Under the pieces are notes generated by a model that was not told the origin of the DNA, did no database searches, and saw only the letters and a program-made list of their open reading frames with translations. Shown here piece by piece: positions 42,805 to 52,824 of a stretch of 64,000 bases of DNA (positions are counted from its first letter, which is position 1; each line of letters opens with the position of its first letter). The stretch is from Desulfobacterales bacterium (GTDB taxonomy: Bacteria > Desulfobacterota > Desulfobacteria > Desulfobacterales > JAEINQ01), in NCBI GenBank assembly GCA_016342285.1, contig JAEINQ010000009.1, positions 59,037-123,036 of the forward strand, given 5' to 3'. A program made the translations under genes and the position numbers.

Positions 42805-43104
42805 GGACAACCCTTTGCCCCTCGGCGGCGGGCCCGTCGTGTCGAGCCGCACCCATGCAAATCCGATGGTTTATAGCCTTTGTCAGAAAATCATTCCGAT
42901 GAAATGCGCACTTGCCCGAATGGGCTGTCAGTCTCGTAACCGGAACCAAGGAGATGACAATCCCTATACAGGAAGCCGGTTTTTTTCGAAACGGCCAAAT
43001 CTAAATGGGGTCCGGCGTGCGGGGCAAGCGGGCCGGGGAAAAGCCCCGGGGTCGGCGCTTGCGCCGGACAGCGCGGGCGCCGGTCCGGTACAATGGAGGG
43101 GGGG
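42805..43104. other. Gene-free interval
   Basis: No gene is seen. It contains the short motif TGACAATCCCTATA (about 42957), also found at about 50084 and 50111 and inverted near 49997, and a GC-rich hairpin region around 43030-43080 that may terminate the acyltransferase gene. Confidence 0.5.
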
Positions 43105-43713
43105 TCAACACGGCGGTCGGGGGGCCGGGGAGAGAAGGCTGTCGCTTGCCTGCAGGGGATTTTTTCCGCTGATCGGCTCGTAGAATTTTCGGATTTCCAC
43201 CATGTCGGCCTCCATGTTGCCCGTGGGGAAGACCGACGGGCCGAACCCGCCCACCTTTCGGCCGTAGTCGAGGAACCCCAAGGCGATGGGGACCTGAGCG
43301 CCGTTGGCGATGTGGTAAAATCCGCTTTTCCAGTAGGTGACCTTTTGGCGGGTGCCCGACGGCGGGACCACCAGAAACAGCTCTGCCTGGTGGTTGAATG
43401 CCTCAATGGACTGGGCCACCACGTTGTTCGATGTGGATCGGTCGATGGGCATGGCGCCGATCCAGCGGAAAATCGGACCCAGAGGCCAGAAAAACCAGTT
43501 CGATTTCATCATGATGCGTGGGCGGATCCGGAAAATGAAGGCCAGGCAGACGGTGTAGAGAAAGTCCCAGTTGGAGGTGTGGGGCGCGGCGATGACCACA
43601 CACTTGTCGGCGGTCGGTTTTTCCCCTTCCGCCTTCCATCCGGAAAAGAAAAAAATCGTCAGCGCCAGCCAGCGCATCAAGGGTCGGACGATCATGGTGT
43701 CGTGAAGGGTCAT
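43105..43713 (-). CDS. PlsC-like acyltransferase
   Basis: A 202-residue acyltransferase of the glycerolipid acyltransferase superfamily, probably acting on a lysophospholipid at the inner membrane. The catalytic HX4D is H-TSNW-D in APHTSNWDF. The PPSGTRQ block takes the place of EGTR, and WKSGFYHIANGAQVPIAL follows. The serine in place of the usual glutamate, and the short length, mark a divergent subgroup often seen near lipid or polyketide genes. AGAGGAA precedes the ATG. It is divergent from the large kinase gene. Confidence 0.8.
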   Translation of the reverse strand: MTLHDTMIVRPLMRWLALTIFFFSGWKAEGEKPTADKCVVIAAPHTSNWDFLYTVCLAFIFRIRPRIMMKSNWFFWPLGPIFRWIGAMPIDRSTSNNVVAQSIEAFNHQAELFLVVPPSGTRQKVTYWKSGFYHIANGAQVPIALGFLDYGRKVGGFGPSVFPTGNMEADMVEIRKFYEPISGKNPLQASDSLLSPAPRPPC

Positions 43714-43963
43714 CTTTATTCCTCTGGTTTACAGCCGAAACCGGTGTGTACGGTGCATGCTTTCAGGTTGGCGACTTGGGTCCTCGCGGCCGGGAGCTTT
43801 TCCCGGTCAGCCGGTTCTGATTCCAATGCGAGCGACCGCCGGCCCCCTGTCGGGTTTTCATCCGCTTAGAACGCAATTTGTGAATCAACTCCAATTACTA
43901 GTTCATTTAGTTCGCCGGGGAAACCTTATGGGCCGTCTTTTACATTTGTTTTACAATCGATTG

Positions 43964-43981
43964 TTGGCATGAATCATGCTT
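43964..43981 (+). promoter_or_regulatory. Candidate sigma-54 promoter for the hybrid kinase
   Basis: TTGGCATG-aatc-ATGCTT carries the GG and GC doublets ten bases apart, two mismatches from the -24/-12 consensus. It lies 123 bases before the kinase start. No other structure is evident in the 43714-44103 gap. Confidence 0.3.
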
Positions 43982-44103
43982 TTTTTCAGCGGTGGACACC
44001 CGTCGTTCCGTTCTTTTCATCCACAACACTTGCCACGAAGCAGACGGTCTGTCTGGACAGACCACGACCAAAACAGAAAGATAACCGACGAGGAAGCTTT
44101 CCC

Positions 44104-47100
44104 ATGCGTGTGCGGATAATCGTCATTTTGTTGACACTGCCGGCCATACTTTTTCCCTTTGGGGCTTTTGCCGGCAGCCTTGACGACCTGGACGTTCTGG
44201 CCGATGTGGAATCCCAGGCCATCACCATGATTCAGGACGGCGACGGGTTCCTGTGGATCGGTACTTATGTGGATGGGGTTTATCGTTACGACGGCAAACA
44301 GCTCAAGCATTTCAATCAGGCCTCCGGTCTGATCTTGGCAAATAACGTGCCTGCCATTCTCGAAGACCGCAACGGCCACCTCTGGTTTGCCGCCGGCGGC
44401 GGCGGACTGACCCGGTTCGACAAAGAGACCAATCAGGTCTCCACTTACGCCCACGATGCCGATGACCCGGCCACCATGAGCACCAACGCCCTGTTCTGGT
44501 CGGGCAAGACGACCCTGATGGAGGACCGGGATGGCGATGTGTGGATAGGCACCATCGGCGGTGGCCTCAACCGGTTCGACCGGAACACCCGACGCTTTAT
44601 CCATTACCGCCACCATCCAGAGGACCCCAAAAGCCTGGGCAGCGACAATATCCGGGCTCTCTTCGAAGACAGCCTCGGTACACTCTGGGTGGGGACCGAA
44701 GCGGGCCTGGACCGCTTCGACAAGGCGACCGGGACAGCCATCCATTACCGTCCGGACCCGCACCGACCGGGCAGCATCAGCGGGGAGACCATTACCGTCA
44801 TTTTTGAAGATGACCGGGGCGATCTCTGGGCGGGCACCGATACCGACGGTCTCAACCGGTTCGACCGTGATACGGAAACCTTCCGTCAATACCGCAACGA
44901 GCCCCAAAACCCATTCAGCCTGGAATCGGACCAGGTCATCGATCTTTTCCAGGACGACCAGCAGCGGCTCTGGATCGCCCACGCCAGCGGTCTGACCTTC
45001 TATGATCTCGACGCCGGGGTCTTTCACCGCTACACCGGACCAAACAAAGATATCACGCGGATCATGTCAGATCGTAACACCAGCGCCATCTGGGCACTAA
45101 CCGACAGCGGCAAGATCGGCCGGTTCAACAGCGGCGGCAAGCGGTTTTCACTTTACCGGCCCGAACCGGGCAACCCCGACTCCCTTTCGTCGGAAATTGT
45201 GGTGACCATTTACGAGGATCGGCACGGCATATTATGGATCGCCACCCTGGGCGGCCTGAACCGTTTTGACCCCCAATCCGGCCGATTCCGTCGTTACATG
45301 CACCAACCGGCCGATCCGGAAACCATTCCGTCACCCATCGACTATTCGCCCGGCCTCTTCGAAGACAGTTCCGGCACCTTCTGGATCGGTGGTTCCATGC
45401 CGGCGACCCTCTCCATTTTCGACCGGGCCTCGGGCAAGGTGGTCAAAACCTATCGACACGTGGCCGGCGACCCCTGGAGCCTGCCCCAGGCCCAGCAGGT
45501 CAACCGTATTCGACAAGACCGCAACGACCCGGATATTCTCTGGCTTTCAACCACCCACGGTCTCGCCAGGTTTCACAAGAAAACCGAACGGTTCGTCACC
45601 TACGGCCGCAACGACTCCTGGGACGTCTACGAGGATGCCGCGGGAGCCATGTGGCTCTCCACCTGGGGAAACGGTCTGGCCCGTTTCGACCCCAAGACCG
45701 GCACCTTCGCCTACCACCGCCACGACCCCGCTGATCCGGGCACCATCAGCGACAACACCCTGGTGCCCCTGTTCGAGGACTCCAGTGGCCGGCTTTGGAT
45801 CGGCACCGAAAACGGACTCAACCGTTACAATCGGGAAAACGGCCGGTTCACCAGGTACACCCGAAGCGATGGTTACCCCTGGGATGCCGTCCACTCCATC
45901 GGTGAGGACCGGCAGGGAAATCTCTGGCTCGGCACCAACGACGGCCTGGCCCGCTTCGACCCGGCCACGGAGAAAGCGAGGATCTACGGCCGTGAGGACG
46001 GTCTGCAGGGCGCCATGTTCTACGCCCTAAACGGCATCATGGACCGCGACGGCCGCATGTGGTTCGGCGGCACCAAAGGGATGAACAGTTTTGTTCCGGA
46101 GATGGTGGCCGACAATTCCCACCTGCCTGAGATTCGACTGACGTCGCTCAAGCAGGGCGGCGTCGAGGTCGACTTCGGCAAAGCGCCCGAACGGCTTCGG
46201 CACATCACCCTGGACTGGCGGAACAATTTCTTCGAGTTCGAATTCGCGGCCCTGGACTTTGCCAATCCTGAAAAGAACCAATACGCTTACATGCTCCAAG
46301 GGCTCGACAACGACTGGTATGTCTCCGGCACGCGAAATTTCGGCCGTTACGCGGGGCTCGCCCCCGGGTCTTACACCCTTCGCATGCGCGGCGCCAATAA
46401 CGACGGGGCATGGAATGAAAAAGGTGCCTCGCTCAAGATTGTTATTCTGCCGCCGTTCTGGCGAACCGGCTGGTTTTTTATTCTGCTGCTGCTGGCGGCC
46501 CTGACCATGATCGGCATTGTTTTCTTTTACATGGTGCGCCTGAACGAGGAGGTGAAGGAGCGCCAGCGGGCCGAGTCCGGCCTGAAGGAATCCAATGCCC
46601 GCCTGGAAAGCCTCAACCGGCAACTCCAGCGGCTCGACCAGCTCAAGGACGAATTTCTGGCCAACACCTCCCATGAACTGCGGACCCCCCTGACCGGCAT
46701 CATCGGACTGGCCGAGTCTCTCATGGACGGTGTGGCCGGCCCGCTCAACGAAAACGCCGTGGCAAACCTGTCCATGATCGTCACCAGCGGGCAGCGGCTG
46801 GCCAACCTGGTCAACGACATCCTCGATTTTTCCAGGCTCCGCCACCGCGACCTGATCCTGGTGCGCCGGCCCGTAGACCTGTTTGCCACCGTCGACGTGG
46901 TACTGGCCATTTCCAGGCCCCTGACGGAAGGGCGAACCGTTATGCTCGACAACCGGGTGCCCGCAGACCTGCCGTCTGTGGATGCCGATGAAAACCGGCT
47001 TCAGCAGATTTTGTTCAACCTGGTGGGAAATGCCGTCAAGTTCACCGAAACCGGCGCCGTGACCGTTTCGGCCCGGATTCAGGATGGTATGGCGAAGATC

Positions 47101-49698
47101 TCGGTCATCGATACGGGGATCGGTATTCCCCAGGACCGGCTGGAAGGCATCTTTGAGTCCTTTGAGCAGGTGGACGGTTCCATTGCCAGGCAATACGGCG
47201 GGACCGGACTGGGGCTGGCCGTTACCCGGCAGCTGGTCGAACTCCACGGGGGCTTCATCCATGTTGAGTCCCAGGCCGGGAAGGGGTCTGTTTTCCGCTT
47301 CACCCTGCCCCTGGCTGACGGCAAAGCGGTTACGGAAACCGTGTTGGCTCAGAATCGGGTCTCTCGCGTGATCGATGGGACCATGGATGCATCGGATTCC
47401 ATGAATCTCGCAGAAGGCGTGCCGTCAGGACCCACCATCCTTGTGGTGGACGACGAACCGGTCAACCTGCAGGTGCTGACCAACCATCTGTCCATGCAGA
47501 ACTACCGGGTCACCCAGGTGACCGGCGGTCAGGAAGCCCTGAATATCATCGACGACATGGCAGCCGGAGGCCGGCGTTTCGACCTGGTTCTGCTGGACGT
47601 GATGATGCCGAAAATGTCAGGCTACGAGGTCTGCCAGCGACTCAGGGAAAAATTTCCACCCGATGCCCTGCCGGTGGTGATGCTCACGGCCAAAAACCGG
47701 GTGGAGGACCTGGTGGCGGGCCTCGAGGCCGGGGCCAACGACTACTTGACCAAACCTTTTTCCAAGGCCGAACTCCTGGCCCGGATTCGAAACCATGCCG
47801 CGCTCAAGAACCTCAACGACCGGCGTCGTGAAAGCGAGGCGGCCCTGGCTGCCAGCGAACGAAAATACCGGGAACTGTTCGAAGCCATGCCCGATGTCAT
47901 CTACCGGGTCGACATGAAGGGCCGGCTGATCATGGCCTCTCCGGCCATCACCCGGGTGCTCGGATACGACCTTAGGGAGGTCGAGGGGCAGCCCATCGCC
48001 GACATGCTTTACCTGGAGCCGGACCGGCGGGGACATCTGCTGGAACGACTCGCCGAAAGCGGCTCCGTCGAGGGGTTCGAGGTGGCCCTGAAGCACAAAT
48101 CCGGCCGGGTGGTGTGGGTGTCGGCCAATACCCAGTATTACCGGGGTGCCGAAGGCACCCCTCTGGGCATCGAAGGGATTTTTCGGGATATCACCGATCA
48201 GAAAAAAGCCGAGGAAAACTATCAGCGTCTTTCCACGGTGGTGGAACAGGCTGCCGAACTGATTGTCATTACCGATACCGACGGGGTCATCCAGTATGTC
48301 AACCCTGCCTTTGAGTCGGCCACGGGCTACGGCCGCACCGAAGTGATCGGAAAAACCCCGCGGCTCCTTAACAGCGGCAAGCACGATCAAGCCTTTTTCA
48401 ATGACATGTGGCAGACCATCACCGGCGGCGGTATCTGGAAAGGGAGGATGATCAATCGCAAAAAGGACGGGACCCTCTACGAAGAGGACGCCACCATTTC
48501 ACCCATCCGCGACCATTCTGGCCATATCGTTAACTTCGTGGCGGTCAAGCGGGACATCACCCGGGAAATCGTCCTGGAAAGCCAGCTCCTTCAGGCCCAG
48601 AAAATGGAGTCCATCGGTACCCTGGCCGGGGGCATCGCCCACGACTTCAACAACATTCTATCGGCCATCATCGGTTACACGGAAATCAGCATGCATGACA
48701 CCGCCTCCGACTCGGTCCGCGGGAGCCTGACCAAGGTTCTTCAGGCCGGGCAGCGGGCCAAGGATCTGGTGAACCAGATTCTGGCCTTCAGCCGTCAGAG
48801 CGCTGTGGAACCCCGGCCGGCCAAAGTCAGGCTCATCGTCAAGGAGGTATTGAAACTGCTTCGCGCATCGCTGCCCGCTACCATTGAAATCCGGACCGAC
48901 ATTCTTTCGGAGGCGACGGTCATGGCGGATCCAATCCAGTTGCACCAGGTGATGATGAACCTGTGCACCAACGCCTCTCACGCCATGGGCGAAACCGGCG
49001 GCTGGCTCACTGTCGGGCTTCACGATGCGGCGCCCGCTGAAGGTGGTGACGGCGACAGGTGGGTCCGGCTGACCATCCGGGATACGGGTTGCGGGATTTC
49101 CCAGAAAGTGATCGAGCGCATCTTCGACCCCTTTTTTACCACCAAGGAAAAGGGCGTCGGAACCGGCATGGGGCTCTCGGTGGTCCACGGCATCGTGGCG
49201 GGGTTAAACGGACGCATCAACCTGGCCAGCGAAGTGGGAAAAGGATCGACATTTACCGTATTTCTGCCGGCCCTGCTCCCGGAAAAAGACGCCGTGGCGC
49301 CTCCGGCCGAAGCACTGGTCTTTGGAACGGAACGGATTCTTTTCGTGGATGACGAGCCGTTTCAGGTGGACCTGGGTCGCCAGATTCTACAGCGGCTCGG
49401 GTATCGGGTAACCACGGAGACCCGCAGCGCCAGGGCCCTGGAACGGTTTCGCCAAGACCCCGATGCCTTCGACCTGATCATCACCGACATGACCATGCCA
49501 GAACTGACCGGCGACCGGCTGGCAGAGGCGCTGATGGCCATCCGTCCGGATATTCCCGTCATCTTGTGTACCGGATACAGCGAGCGCATCACCGGGGAGA
49601 CCGCCGCCGCCATGGGCATCCGAGGGTTTGCCATAAAGCCGGTGGTGATGAAGGATATCGCCAAACTGATCCGTGAGGTGTTGGACGGGGATTCATGA
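44104..49698 (+). CDS. Giant hybrid two-component sensor with two kinase modules
   Basis: A 1864-residue membrane sensor. Order: signal peptide (1-24); fourteen LWIGT-type propeller repeats (about 30-690), enough for two seven-bladed propellers; Y_Y_Y domain (about 700-785); transmembrane helix (about 785-812); HisKA with phospho-acceptor H857 in SHELRTP and HATPase (GGTGLGLA); receiver 1 with D1165 in LLLDVMMP; two PAS domains (about 1255-1490); a second HisKA with H1513 in GGIAHDFNN and HATPase (GTGMGLSV); and receiver 2 with D1795 in IITDMTMP. The front half matches Bacteroides-type HTCS glycan sensors but has no AraC output domain. GAGGAAG favours 44104 over 43969. Confidence 0.93.
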   Translation: MRVRIIVILLTLPAILFPFGAFAGSLDDLDVLADVESQAITMIQDGDGFLWIGTYVDGVYRYDGKQLKHFNQASGLILANNVPAILEDRNGHLWFAAGGGGLTRFDKETNQVSTYAHDADDPATMSTNALFWSGKTTLMEDRDGDVWIGTIGGGLNRFDRNTRRFIHYRHHPEDPKSLGSDNIRALFEDSLGTLWVGTEAGLDRFDKATGTAIHYRPDPHRPGSISGETITVIFEDDRGDLWAGTDTDGLNRFDRDTETFRQYRNEPQNPFSLESDQVIDLFQDDQQRLWIAHASGLTFYDLDAGVFHRYTGPNKDITRIMSDRNTSAIWALTDSGKIGRFNSGGKRFSLYRPEPGNPDSLSSEIVVTIYEDRHGILWIATLGGLNRFDPQSGRFRRYMHQPADPETIPSPIDYSPGLFEDSSGTFWIGGSMPATLSIFDRASGKVVKTYRHVAGDPWSLPQAQQVNRIRQDRNDPDILWLSTTHGLARFHKKTERFVTYGRNDSWDVYEDAAGAMWLSTWGNGLARFDPKTGTFAYHRHDPADPGTISDNTLVPLFEDSSGRLWIGTENGLNRYNRENGRFTRYTRSDGYPWDAVHSIGEDRQGNLWLGTNDGLARFDPATEKARIYGREDGLQGAMFYALNGIMDRDGRMWFGGTKGMNSFVPEMVADNSHLPEIRLTSLKQGGVEVDFGKAPERLRHITLDWRNNFFEFEFAALDFANPEKNQYAYMLQGLDNDWYVSGTRNFGRYAGLAPGSYTLRMRGANNDGAWNEKGASLKIVILPPFWRTGWFFILLLLAALTMIGIVFFYMVRLNEEVKERQRAESGLKESNARLESLNRQLQRLDQLKDEFLANTSHELRTPLTGIIGLAESLMDGVAGPLNENAVANLSMIVTSGQRLANLVNDILDFSRLRHRDLILVRRPVDLFATVDVVLAISRPLTEGRTVMLDNRVPADLPSVDADENRLQQILFNLVGNAVKFTETGAVTVSARIQDGMAKISVIDTGIGIPQDRLEGIFESFEQVDGSIARQYGGTGLGLAVTRQLVELHGGFIHVESQAGKGSVFRFTLPLADGKAVTETVLAQNRVSRVIDGTMDASDSMNLAEGVPSGPTILVVDDEPVNLQVLTNHLSMQNYRVTQVTGGQEALNIIDDMAAGGRRFDLVLLDVMMPKMSGYEVCQRLREKFPPDALPVVMLTAKNRVEDLVAGLEAGANDYLTKPFSKAELLARIRNHAALKNLNDRRRESEAALAASERKYRELFEAMPDVIYRVDMKGRLIMASPAITRVLGYDLREVEGQPIADMLYLEPDRRGHLLERLAESGSVEGFEVALKHKSGRVVWVSANTQYYRGAEGTPLGIEGIFRDITDQKKAEENYQRLSTVVEQAAELIVITDTDGVIQYVNPAFESATGYGRTEVIGKTPRLLNSGKHDQAFFNDMWQTITGGGIWKGRMINRKKDGTLYEEDATISPIRDHSGHIVNFVAVKRDITREIVLESQLLQAQKMESIGTLAGGIAHDFNNILSAIIGYTEISMHDTASDSVRGSLTKVLQAGQRAKDLVNQILAFSRQSAVEPRPAKVRLIVKEVLKLLRASLPATIEIRTDILSEATVMADPIQLHQVMMNLCTNASHAMGETGGWLTVGLHDAAPAEGGDGDRWVRLTIRDTGCGISQKVIERIFDPFFTTKEKGVGTGMGLSVVHGIVAGLNGRINLASEVGKGSTFTVFLPALLPEKDAVAPPAEALVFGTERILFVDDEPFQVDLGRQILQRLGYRVTTETRSARALERFRQDPDAFDLIITDMTMPELTGDRLAEALMAIRPDIPVILCTGYSERITGETAAAMGIRGFAIKPVVMKDIAKLIREVLDGDS

Positions 49699-49728
49699 TT
49701 ATTGCCGGGTGTTACGCCGCCTGGGCCG

Positions 49729-49938
49729 TCATGGCCTTTCCACCGGATTCGTACTCCGGTCGCGCTCAGCATCAAGGGCCTTGATCCTGGCCAGCACTTC
49801 ATCTCTTTGGTCTTCCAGCTCCAGCAGCAGCATCATGGTCGGCGGCTTGGCGGAGTGTGCCGGCAGGCGTCGTTCGGCTTCCTGAATTTTTTCCTCCAAC
49901 TCCCGGAGCTGTGCTTCGAGCCCGTCTCGGGTGTCCAT
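49729..49938 (-). CDS. Small coiled-coil protein
   Basis: A 69-residue soluble, highly charged protein predicted as two helices of coiled coil: QLRELEEKIQEAERRL and MMLLLELEDQRDEVLARIKA around a Pro-rich turn (SAKPPT). No family is recognised. GGAGGCAAGG directly before the ATG at 49938 supports it being real and decides the start. It is convergent with the giant kinase gene and lies 31 bases from its end. Confidence 0.6.
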   Translation of the reverse strand: MDTRDGLEAQLRELEEKIQEAERRLPAHSAKPPTMMLLLELEDQRDEVLARIKALDAERDRSTNPVERP

Positions 49939-50127
49939 GGCCTTGCCTCCAGAGGGTAAAAGTCCCATTTTTTAACGTTTGTCAGAGAATCGTTCCAATA
50001 TAGGGGATTGTCAGCGGCAACCGGCCCGACGAGACATTGTCAACAACCAGCAGGGGGCAGGTGTTCAAACGGAACAGAATTTTGACAATCCCTATAACGG
50101 AATGCCAATATGACAATCCCTATATGA

Positions 50128-51699
50128 TCAGACCCGGACTTCGACCTTGCCGGCAAGATACCGTTTGACCTCTTGGATGGAGACTTCTCGCCGGTGAAAA
50201 ATGCCGGCGGCCAGGGCCGATTCGGCGTCGGTTTTGGAGAAGACTTCGTAGAAGTGTTCGGCGCAGCCCGCCCCGCTGGAGGCGATGACCGGAATGGTCA
50301 CGGCACCTCGGACCGCGTTGATCAGCTCCAGGTCGAAGCCGGCATTGGTGCCGTCGCGGTCGATGCAGTTGAGCAGGATTTCTCCGGCGCCTAGATCTTC
50401 ACAGGCCCTGGCCAGGGTCACTGCATCCATCTCCCGTCCTTCCCGCCCCCCGCGGACCGTGCACTGGTACCAGCAGTAGCGTTCGTCGTTGGGGCCGGCG
50501 AAGGCGGTTTCGATGACGTGGTGAGAGACCGCCTCCGGAGAGGTTACGTAGACCCTTCGCGGATCCACGGAGATTACCACCGCCTGGTTGCCATAGACCC
50601 GGGCGATCTCTTCGATGGCACTCTTTCCGGTCTTTTTGCCTGTTTTCAGGTATTCTTCAGCAATGTAAACGGCATCGGAGCCGATGGATACCTTGTCGGC
50701 GCCGGAGCGGAAATACTCGGCCGCCACTTCCAGGGCCGACCAGGACCGGCCGTCTGAGTCGGTGAAATCACGGATGCCGCCGCCGATGGTCAGCGGCACG
50801 AAGACATGCCGGGAGGTTTGTCTGAGGACCTCGAGCATGGGCATGTCCTCCAGGGGAAAGTCGCGAAAGCCGGTGATGTTCAAGAAGGTGATCTCGTCTG
50901 CGCCTTCGTCGTAGTAGCGGCCGGCCAGTTCCACGGGCAAGCCCATGTTGCGCACCGCCCCTTCTTCCCGTACGTCGTACTGATCCCCCTTGGTCACCAC
51001 CAGGTCGCCCTGGTCGTTGGAACGCACATCCAGGCAGGCGATGATCCGCTTGGCCAGGCGTGTGCGCTGCGGGTTGGCCTCGGGCACCATGGCCGGCGCT
51101 TCGGCTTTCAGGAAATTTTCCAGGATTCGCAGTCCGGCGTCCCCGCTTTTTTCCGGATGAAACTGGGTGGCCACCACATTGCCCTTCTGGATACTGCTGG
51201 TAAAGGCGATGCCGTAGTCGGTGGTGGTCAATATCGCCGAATCCTCTGCCGGGGCCACGTAATAGGAGTGGACGAAGTAGAATCTTTCATCCCCGCGCAT
51301 GCCGGTAAAGAGCCGGGAAGGCTGTTTTACACGAATCCCGTTCCACCCAATATGGGGAACGGAAAGATCGATGTCGAACCGCTTCACCGTTCCCGGCAGG
51401 AAACTGAGCCCGGTTGCGCCCGGCGCTTCCTCGCTGCCTTCAAACAGCGCCTGGAGCCCCAGGCAGATGCCCAGGAAGGGGCGGTCCGACGCCAGGTAGT
51501 CCCTGAGCGGCTCGACAAACCCTTTCTGATGGAGAATTTGTATCATGTTGCCGAAGGCGCCCACGCCGGGAAAGACGAGTTTTTCGGCCGAAAGAATCTC
51601 TTCAGGCGAGGCGACGGTTTGCACCGTCTTGCCCAGGCTTTCGATGGCGTTGATGACACTGCGAACGTTTCCGGCGCCGTAGTCGAGCAGGGTGATCAT
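50128..51699 (-). CDS. hisHF: Imidazole glycerol phosphate synthase, HisH-HisF fusion (HIS7-like)
   Basis: A 523-residue single-chain enzyme of histidine biosynthesis: glutamine amidotransferase plus cyclase, turning PRFAR and glutamine-derived ammonia into imidazole glycerol phosphate and AICAR. The amidotransferase triad is C79 (GICLGLQ), H181 and E183 (FHPEKSG). The cyclase catalytic aspartates are D224 (IACLDV) and D379 (VISVDPRR). The cyclase half is about 50 residues longer than normal bacterial HisF and carries insertions ([29 protein letters not shown]) characteristic of fungal and plant HIS7. No other his gene is nearby. AGAGGAA precedes the ATG. Confidence 0.93.
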   Translation of the reverse strand: MITLLDYGAGNVRSVINAIESLGKTVQTVASPEEILSAEKLVFPGVGAFGNMIQILHQKGFVEPLRDYLASDRPFLGICLGLQALFEGSEEAPGATGLSFLPGTVKRFDIDLSVPHIGWNGIRVKQPSRLFTGMRGDERFYFVHSYYVAPAEDSAILTTTDYGIAFTSSIQKGNVVATQFHPEKSGDAGLRILENFLKAEAPAMVPEANPQRTRLAKRIIACLDVRSNDQGDLVVTKGDQYDVREEGAVRNMGLPVELAGRYYDEGADEITFLNITGFRDFPLEDMPMLEVLRQTSRHVFVPLTIGGGIRDFTDSDGRSWSALEVAAEYFRSGADKVSIGSDAVYIAEEYLKTGKKTGKSAIEEIARVYGNQAVVISVDPRRVYVTSPEAVSHHVIETAFAGPNDERYCWYQCTVRGGREGREMDAVTLARACEDLGAGEILLNCIDRDGTNAGFDLELINAVRGAVTIPVIASSGAGCAEHFYEVFSKTDAESALAAGIFHRREVSIQEVKRYLAGKVEVRV

Positions 51700-51971
51700 G
51701 ATGGTTTCCTCTTTCTGTTTTTTCGCCTAAGGCCTTTTGTGATCACCGGGGCGGGTGTTCGGGGGATACGATCCTGGGCCCCGGTTTGAAAAAAACAGGG
51801 GCCTTTGGGGTGTCCGGTTCGACCCGGCGGCCGCAGGCCGTGTTTCTTACCCCAGGCCCGCTACGAGGACAAGGGGTATTTGATCGGTCGACAAATGGAC
51901 AATTCCCGTTTTTTACGATAAACGGGGATTCATTTGCCGAATGCGCCAACCCTTAAAAAGAGACAGTCGCC

Positions 51972-52793
51972 ATGCCTTTTGTCCCGGAGTTCAAGTCCGA
52001 TCCCACCGTACACACCCAGGCCCTGTGGTTTATTTTCCAGGAGGGCAGCCTTCTGGTGCAAGAAACAGAGGACGGCCCCCGGATTCCAAGATCCGAGGAC
52101 CTGACCCCGCATCTGTTCCACCTGGAGGATCGCCAGTATATCGGCTCCCTGGACGGACTGCCCTGTTTTGCCGCCGGGTGGCCGACCTCCGAATCGGTTC
52201 CTGCCACCCTGGAGGCACAGGGGCTACGCGGCCTGTTCTGGAAAATGGCGGATGACCAGGTCTGGGTGGCCGGTCGGGCCAACCACCTGGTCCACTGGAG
52301 CCGGGCCCACCGGTTTTGTGGCCGATGCGGCAGCGCCACCGTCGACAAAACCGACGAGCGGGCCAAGCGCTGCCCGGACTGCGGGCTGGTGAACTACCCG
52401 CGGGTATCGCCTGCCGTGATCGTGGCGGTATTGCGTGAAGACCGGATTCTGCTGGCCCGTTCAGCGCGGTTTCCCAAAGCATTTTACAGCGTTCTGGCCG
52501 GTTTTGTGGAACCCGGCGAGACCCTGGAGGGGTGCGTAAAACGGGAGATCCGCGAAGAGGTGGGGCTGCGGGTTGAGAAAATCCGCTATTTTGCCAGCCA
52601 GCCCTGGCCTTTCCCCGATTCGATCATGGTGGGGTTTACCGCCCAGTATGCCGGCGGCGATATTCGTGTCGACGGCAAGGAGATCCTCGAGGCCGGCTGG
52701 TTTACTGCCGACGACCTGCCCCAGGTGCCGCCCCGCATCAGCATCGCCCGCCAGCTCATCGACTGGTTTGTTGCCAACAATCCGTCACTCTAA
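51972..52793 (+). CDS. nudC: NAD(H) pyrophosphatase / NAD-cap hydrolase NudC
   Basis: A 273-residue Nudix hydrolase cleaving NAD(H) and NAD-capped RNA. A zinc ribbon CGRCG...CPDCG (about 118-140) separates the N-terminal domain from the Nudix domain. The Nudix box is GFVEPGETLEGCVKREIREE with VGL (about 178-200), and the family marker SQPWPFPDS follows. Length agrees with E. coli NudC (257). The start is supported by AAGAGAC upstream and by divergence from hisHF. It is monocistronic. Confidence 0.93.
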   Translation: MPFVPEFKSDPTVHTQALWFIFQEGSLLVQETEDGPRIPRSEDLTPHLFHLEDRQYIGSLDGLPCFAAGWPTSESVPATLEAQGLRGLFWKMADDQVWVAGRANHLVHWSRAHRFCGRCGSATVDKTDERAKRCPDCGLVNYPRVSPAVIVAVLREDRILLARSARFPKAFYSVLAGFVEPGETLEGCVKREIREEVGLRVEKIRYFASQPWPFPDSIMVGFTAQYAGGDIRVDGKEILEAGWFTADDLPQVPPRISIARQLIDWFVANNPSL

Positions 52794-52824
52794 AGCCGCC
52801 ACTTCCAGCACCACCACCGGTGAA

